Assembly (NCBI GenBank): GCA_047974805.1
Contig: JBKECS010000015.1
Coordinates: forward strand, 1 to 64,000
Direction: 5' to 3'
DNA from: JAJXUB01 sp047974805
GTDB taxonomy: Bacteria > Actinomycetota > Actinomycetes > Actinomycetales > Dermatophilaceae
Length of the DNA stretch: 64,000 nucleotides
The first letter of the stretch is position 1. Every line of letters starts with the position of its first letter. The notes under the pieces were generated by a model. It ran no database searches, was not told the DNA's origin, and saw only the letters and a list, made by a program, of their open reading frames with translations. Below, piece after piece: positions 60,779-64,000 of the stretch. A program made the position numbers and the translations under genes.

Positions 60779-62524
60779 TCACAGGGCCCGGCGCCCGGTC
60801 AGCCGACGCCCTATCCATGTGCTGGGCACCTGGCGGCCGGCCACCACATAGGCCAACACGTGGTCGACGTGGACCGTGGTACGCAGCAACGCGAACGGGT
60901 GCTCCCACCCGGTCAGGACCAGCTCATCCCCGGTGCGCAGGGGTTCATCCAACTCCGGCATGGCGATCCCGGTGTCGTCACGGATGAGCATGAGCGCGAC
61001 CATGTGCAGCCGTTCTTCGCGATCGTCCGGATGACGCAGCAGATCCCGCAGAGTGACCGCGTGGCCAGCCGCCAGTCGGCGCACGAGCGCCGGCGTATCC
61101 GCTGCGGTGACGTGCAGGGGCCAACTGGGCGGCAGCCGGTCGCCCAGCTGCTGGGTGAGGATGTCGCGCACGCCGGCGCACCAGGTCTCGTCCTGCTCGC
61201 CCGCGTGGGCGATGAACGTCCAATACCCAGGGGCCACCAATCGAGCAACGGTTTCCCGGGCGACCAGGTCGGAGGGGATGAAGACCGAGTCCAAGTCCAC
61301 TGCCGACAACAGTTCGGTGTGCCCCGAGGACTCCTGTCGCACCGAGACGAAGATCGTCGGCTCGGTGATCCGTGCCCGGGTGGCCAGCGAAATGTTGGTC
61401 GTGTCCAAGGTCGTCCCGGCAACGAAGCCGACGGCGCCGAGGACGTCAGGGTCGGGCGTCTCGCTCAGATCCACCAGGTCGACGGTCAGCCCCGCTGAGC
61501 GCAGATCGGTGGCGACCTCGATCCCGAACGGGTCGTCGGAGCACACAACCCACGGACCGGAGGCCAGCCCTTCGCGCAACGGCGCCAACGGGGTGCCGAC
61601 TGCGCTGGTCAGCCAGGTCGTCAGCTGGTACGCCACCGGGCGTTGTAGCGCCTGAACAAGATAGCTGCCGTACCGGTCGTAGGGGTTGACCACGGCATCG
61701 GGTTCGAAGTCGCGCATCCGAACCTCGGTGATCCGCCGATCGGTCCGCGCGATGACCGGCATGTCCGGCCGGAGGAGCTGGGCGGCAAGGACGATGGCCA
61801 GGTTGGCCTCGTCGTCTCCGGTCAGGGCCAACACGGCCTCGCAGTGGGGGCTGCCCATACCGGCTAGACCGAGCACCCTGGCCGCCGAGGCATCGGCCAT
61901 CAACGCGGGTGGATCCAGCCGCAGATCGGCGGCGGCCAAGCCCTCGATCGGGTCGGCGGCGATGTCGACCACGACGAAGCGCCGGTCCATCAGGTCCAGA
62001 CTGCGGCAGACTGACAGGCCGGCATGCCCACAGCCGGCGACGAGGACGAAGGGCTCACGCAGGCGTCGCACCCGCCGGCGGAACCGCTCCGCCGCGACGG
62101 CCATCCGCAGACCTTGGTCCCCGACGAGGGCGAACAGGGTTGCTACGGCATACGCCCAACCGACGACAGAGGCGTAGATGGAACCGGTCACCCACATCCG
62201 CTGGGCCACAGTGAACGTATGCGGCAGCTCGCCGAACCCAATCGTCGTCGCCGTGTAGCTCATGAAATAGAACGCATCGAAGGCGCTCATGTGGACCACG
62301 GCACCTGTGTCGTCCCGCCCCGGGATGAGGGCCAGGCCGAGCACCGAGACGGAGAAGATGAGAATCAGGAGGATCAGTGGCGCCCGCATCCGGCGCAAGA
62401 CGATGAAGATGGCGTCTGTCTCCGGCGACTCCTGGGGAACCGGGATGTCTTTCGAGCGCAGCGCCGCGCGGGCACGTTTTGCCAGTGTGGGGGCCGCAAC
62501 GAGCAGGAGCAGCGGGTTGGCCAT
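60779..62524 (-). CDS. Potassium channel with tandem TrkA/RCK-type domains
   Basis: 581 residues. A two-helix pore module (about 45-135) has the selectivity filter TATTIGFGE (TIGFG at 94-98) in a variant of TVGYG. A cytoplasmic NAD-binding RCK domain starts at LVAGCGHAGLSVCRSL (about 161) and a second begins near residue 300 (GPWVVCSDDPFGIEVATDLR). This is a KtrA/TrkA-regulated K+ channel by family. It starts 10 nt after a DUF6394 gene without a clear ribosome site, so translation is probably coupled. A c-di-AMP-type leader lies just beyond that gene on the other strand. Confidence 0.83.
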   Translation of the reverse strand: MANPLLLLVAAPTLAKRARAALRSKDIPVPQESPETDAIFIVLRRMRAPLILLILIFSVSVLGLALIPGRDDTGAVVHMSAFDAFYFMSYTATTIGFGELPHTFTVAQRMWVTGSIYASVVGWAYAVATLFALVGDQGLRMAVAAERFRRRVRRLREPFVLVAGCGHAGLSVCRSLDLMDRRFVVVDIAADPIEGLAAADLRLDPPALMADASAARVLGLAGMGSPHCEAVLALTGDDEANLAIVLAAQLLRPDMPVIARTDRRITEVRMRDFEPDAVVNPYDRYGSYLVQALQRPVAYQLTTWLTSAVGTPLAPLREGLASGPWVVCSDDPFGIEVATDLRSAGLTVDLVDLSETPDPDVLGAVGFVAGTTLDTTNISLATRARITEPTIFVSVRQESSGHTELLSAVDLDSVFIPSDLVARETVARLVAPGYWTFIAHAGEQDETWCAGVRDILTQQLGDRLPPSWPLHVTAADTPALVRRLAAGHAVTLRDLLRHPDDREERLHMVALMLIRDDTGIAMPELDEPLRTGDELVLTGWEHPFALLRTTVHVDHVLAYVVAGRQVPSTWIGRRLTGRRAL

Positions 62525-62534
62525 GGCCGCGGGC

Positions 62535-62921
62535 TCAGCGCCGCCGGAACGAGGCGGTCTCCACCACGAGCAGGGCGAGGGAGACGATGTTGGCCAAGAG
62601 GGCGCCGCCGGAGAGCGAGACGACGCTGGCCATCGCCGACGCGTCCACACCTGCGCTGGACACCTGGCTGGCATAGATGTACGTCGCGGCGGCGGCGATC
62701 AGCTGCAGAACCGCCACCAAGGATGTGGCCAGGTGGAGAGCGCCGATCTGGGTGCGGTCGCCGAATTTCAGCACGGTAGTGATGACGTTGACGACGACGG
62801 CGAGGTAGAGCTCGGGGATGCTGTGCACGGTGGGGTCGGACAGGTCACCGATGAAGAACCCGAAGTTCAGTGTCGCGGCCAGCACGACAAAGAACCCAAA
62901 GATGACCTTCTCGAGATTCAC
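62535..62921 (-). CDS. DUF6394 membrane protein
   Basis: 128 residues, about four membrane helices, starting at a GTG: NLEKVIFGFFVVLAATLNFG, then YLAVVVNVITTVLKFGDRTQ and HLATSLVAVLQLIAAAATYI. This matches the small family DUF6394 that commonly precedes a RCK-type potassium channel, as it does here, so it is likely an accessory subunit or partner. No enzymatic motif is visible. Confidence 0.75.
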   Translation of the reverse strand: MNLEKVIFGFFVVLAATLNFGFFIGDLSDPTVHSIPELYLAVVVNVITTVLKFGDRTQIGALHLATSLVAVLQLIAAAATYIYASQVSSAGVDASAMASVVSLSGGALLANIVSLALLVVETASFRRR

Positions 62922-63011
62922 GACAACGACCCTAACGCCGACCGGAAGGTCGTGGGTATTCCAGGGAGACTTCCTTGCCTCAAACCGGGCGCGTCGCTCG
63001 CAACCGGTTGG

Positions 63012-63125
63012 TAGGTTGATTTCGGTGTCGTCGCTGGTGAGCGCACGCTCGTGGGGGACCCGGGGTCGTTGTGCGGGGTGTCGCGTCGGTGGTGGCGATG
63101 CTTCCTGCCGCCTGTCGAGCCGCTG
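63012..63125 (+). promoter_or_regulatory. c-di-AMP (ydaO-type) riboswitch-like leader
   Basis: The 5' leader of the secreted-protein gene contains GGTGTCGTCGCTGGTGAGCG, then GTGGGGGACCCGGGG and TGCGGGGTG. The order GGTGAGCG...GGGGGACCC...GGGGTG is that of actinobacterial ydaO-yuaA riboswitches, which turn off cell-wall hydrolase genes when c-di-AMP is high. The 3' half (CTTCCTGCCGCCTGTCGAGC) is only partly like the consensus. The ribosome site GGAGGGG follows. I judge it probable, not proven. Confidence 0.5.
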
Positions 63126-63135
63126 GAGGGGTCTC

Positions 63136-64000
63136 GTGTCCAGTCCCAATCGCCATAGCCGCCGGGGATTCATCCCCCTCGTGCTCGCTGCGCTCCTCGG
63201 CCTGTTGGCCGTAGCAGCACCTGCCTGGGCCGCGAATCCCGGCACCCAAACCGGAAACCGCACCCAGGCCTGCGCCGTGGATTGGTATGCCAAGAGCGAC
63301 ACGTCCTTGAGCCTGACCAGGACTACGACGGCAACGACACCATCGAGACCGGTGAGGTCTATTCCAACCAGGGCTACCTCTACGCGGTAGCGAGTTCGAG
63401 CCCCTACCCGGCCAGCCAGGGTCCGGGCATCTTCGACCTGCAGCATTGGGTCAACTCCAACACAAGCCTGGGCTTCCGGTTGCCGTATGCCACCGAACAC
63501 ACCCTGCACGACGTCACCGTGACCATCGATGCGGCGAGCAGCAACCTCGCCCTCAACGGGGGCCTAACCACCTTGGGCTATGACAGCTACCTCCGGTTCG
63601 ACGGGGATCCGGCATACACCACCGCGGCTCCGGCTCCGACGGTCTCCTTCGATGCCGGGGTCTACACCCTGCATTGGGACACCATCCCGGCGGGCTCGGC
63701 CAACATCCTCTCCTTCGGCGGGACCGCGCTCGATGGCGCCGCACTGACCCCGACGAACCACTACCTCATCGAGGCCGAGCTCACCGCGACCTATGCCGAA
63801 GGCGACGGTTGCGCGCCTACCGAGCCGACCCTGCCCGCCCAGCCCGCAGTCGGCTCCTGCCAGCAACTGTGGACCGGCCGGACCCTCATGCCCGTCCCGG
63901 CGACTGACATCACCGCGCGGGAGAAATGGGGTGCCGACGGTGAGGTTAACGCGGACGGTTGGGGCTCCGGCAGCACCCGCACCTTTCGCCTTTACGGAGC
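63136..64000 (+). pseudogene. Secreted surface-type protein, frameshifted and cut by the window end
   Basis: From the GTG at 63136 there is a clear signal peptide (RRGFIPLVLAALLGLLAVAA then PAWAANPG) and about 15 residues of mature protein up to AVDWYAKSDTS. Near 63300 the coding continues in another frame as EPDQDYDGNDTIETGEVYSN and stays open to 64000 (LGFRLPYATEHTLHDVTVTI, WGADGEVNADGWGSG). A one-base insertion or two-base loss explains it; a sequencing error is equally possible. The mature part is beta-rich with acidic loops and no recognised domain. The leader suggests c-di-AMP control. Confidence 0.6.

Noticed and set aside
1..64000. CRISPR array or restriction/defence island
   Set aside because: No spaced direct repeats of suitable length and no Cas, methylase or defence nuclease was seen apart from the VapC toxin.

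Overview
The window is high-GC DNA with many GTG starts, ATGA start/stop overlaps, F420-dependent luciferase-like (LLM) enzymes, DUF2510/Excalibur proteins and a narGHJI-narK locus. This points to an actinobacterium, most likely a Micrococcales member of the Intrasporangiaceae type (Janibacter/Tetrasphaera-like). The genus is inference. I see no rRNA, no intact tRNA and no CRISPR array.

Left end (1-2.4 kb): a graveyard of mobile and toxin-antitoxin modules. It holds the C-terminal stub of an IS481-type transposase, an apparently intact VapBC pair, the N-terminal stub of a tyrosine integrase, a tRNA-3'-end-like scrap, and a collapsed YefM-YoeB locus. Next come gdhA (glutamate dehydrogenase), an FGD-like F420 enzyme and, divergently, a three-gene ABC importer. 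That importer's order and family match the cassette proposed to take up F420-0 (a cobalamin or siderophore role is the alternative).

Centre (8.1-37.2 kb): about 29 kb that looks like one catabolic regulon. It has two complete peptide-class ABC importers, an S9 peptidase, a gamma-glutamyltransferase-like Ntn hydrolase, three LLM-family proteins counting an authentic F420-dependent glucose-6-phosphate dehydrogenase (fgd), a semialdehyde-type aldehyde dehydrogenase, a fused GlcD-GlcF-type dehydrogenase, a DAO-family flavoenzyme, a DJ-1/PfpI protein, two 2-hydroxyacid dehydrogenases, a thiamine-diphosphate enzyme, a tautomerase-fold protein lacking Pro1, and an FCD-type GntR regulator. The same short operator word (TGTTACAT or a close variant) sits in front of every transcription unit in this stretch except gntR. 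I therefore read it as a single GntR-controlled programme: import a peptide-like or conjugated substrate, cleave it, oxidise it with reduced F420 supplied by Fgd, and process 2-hydroxy/2-amino/2-oxo acids to carboxylates. The substrate is not identifiable from sequence.

Right half (37.3-64 kb): a paralogous pair of DUF2510-Excalibur membrane proteins, FprA-type ferredoxin-NADP reductase, the narGHJI respiratory nitrate reductase with a three-cysteine HTH regulator and two tandem NarK transporters, then an acyl-CoA ligase, an SDR, an AraC regulator, a DUF998-metallophosphoesterase fusion, an AidB-like acyl-CoA dehydrogenase, an L,D-transpeptidase, and a DUF6394/potassium-channel pair. The window closes with a c-di-AMP-riboswitch-like leader in front of a frameshifted secreted protein that runs off the end.
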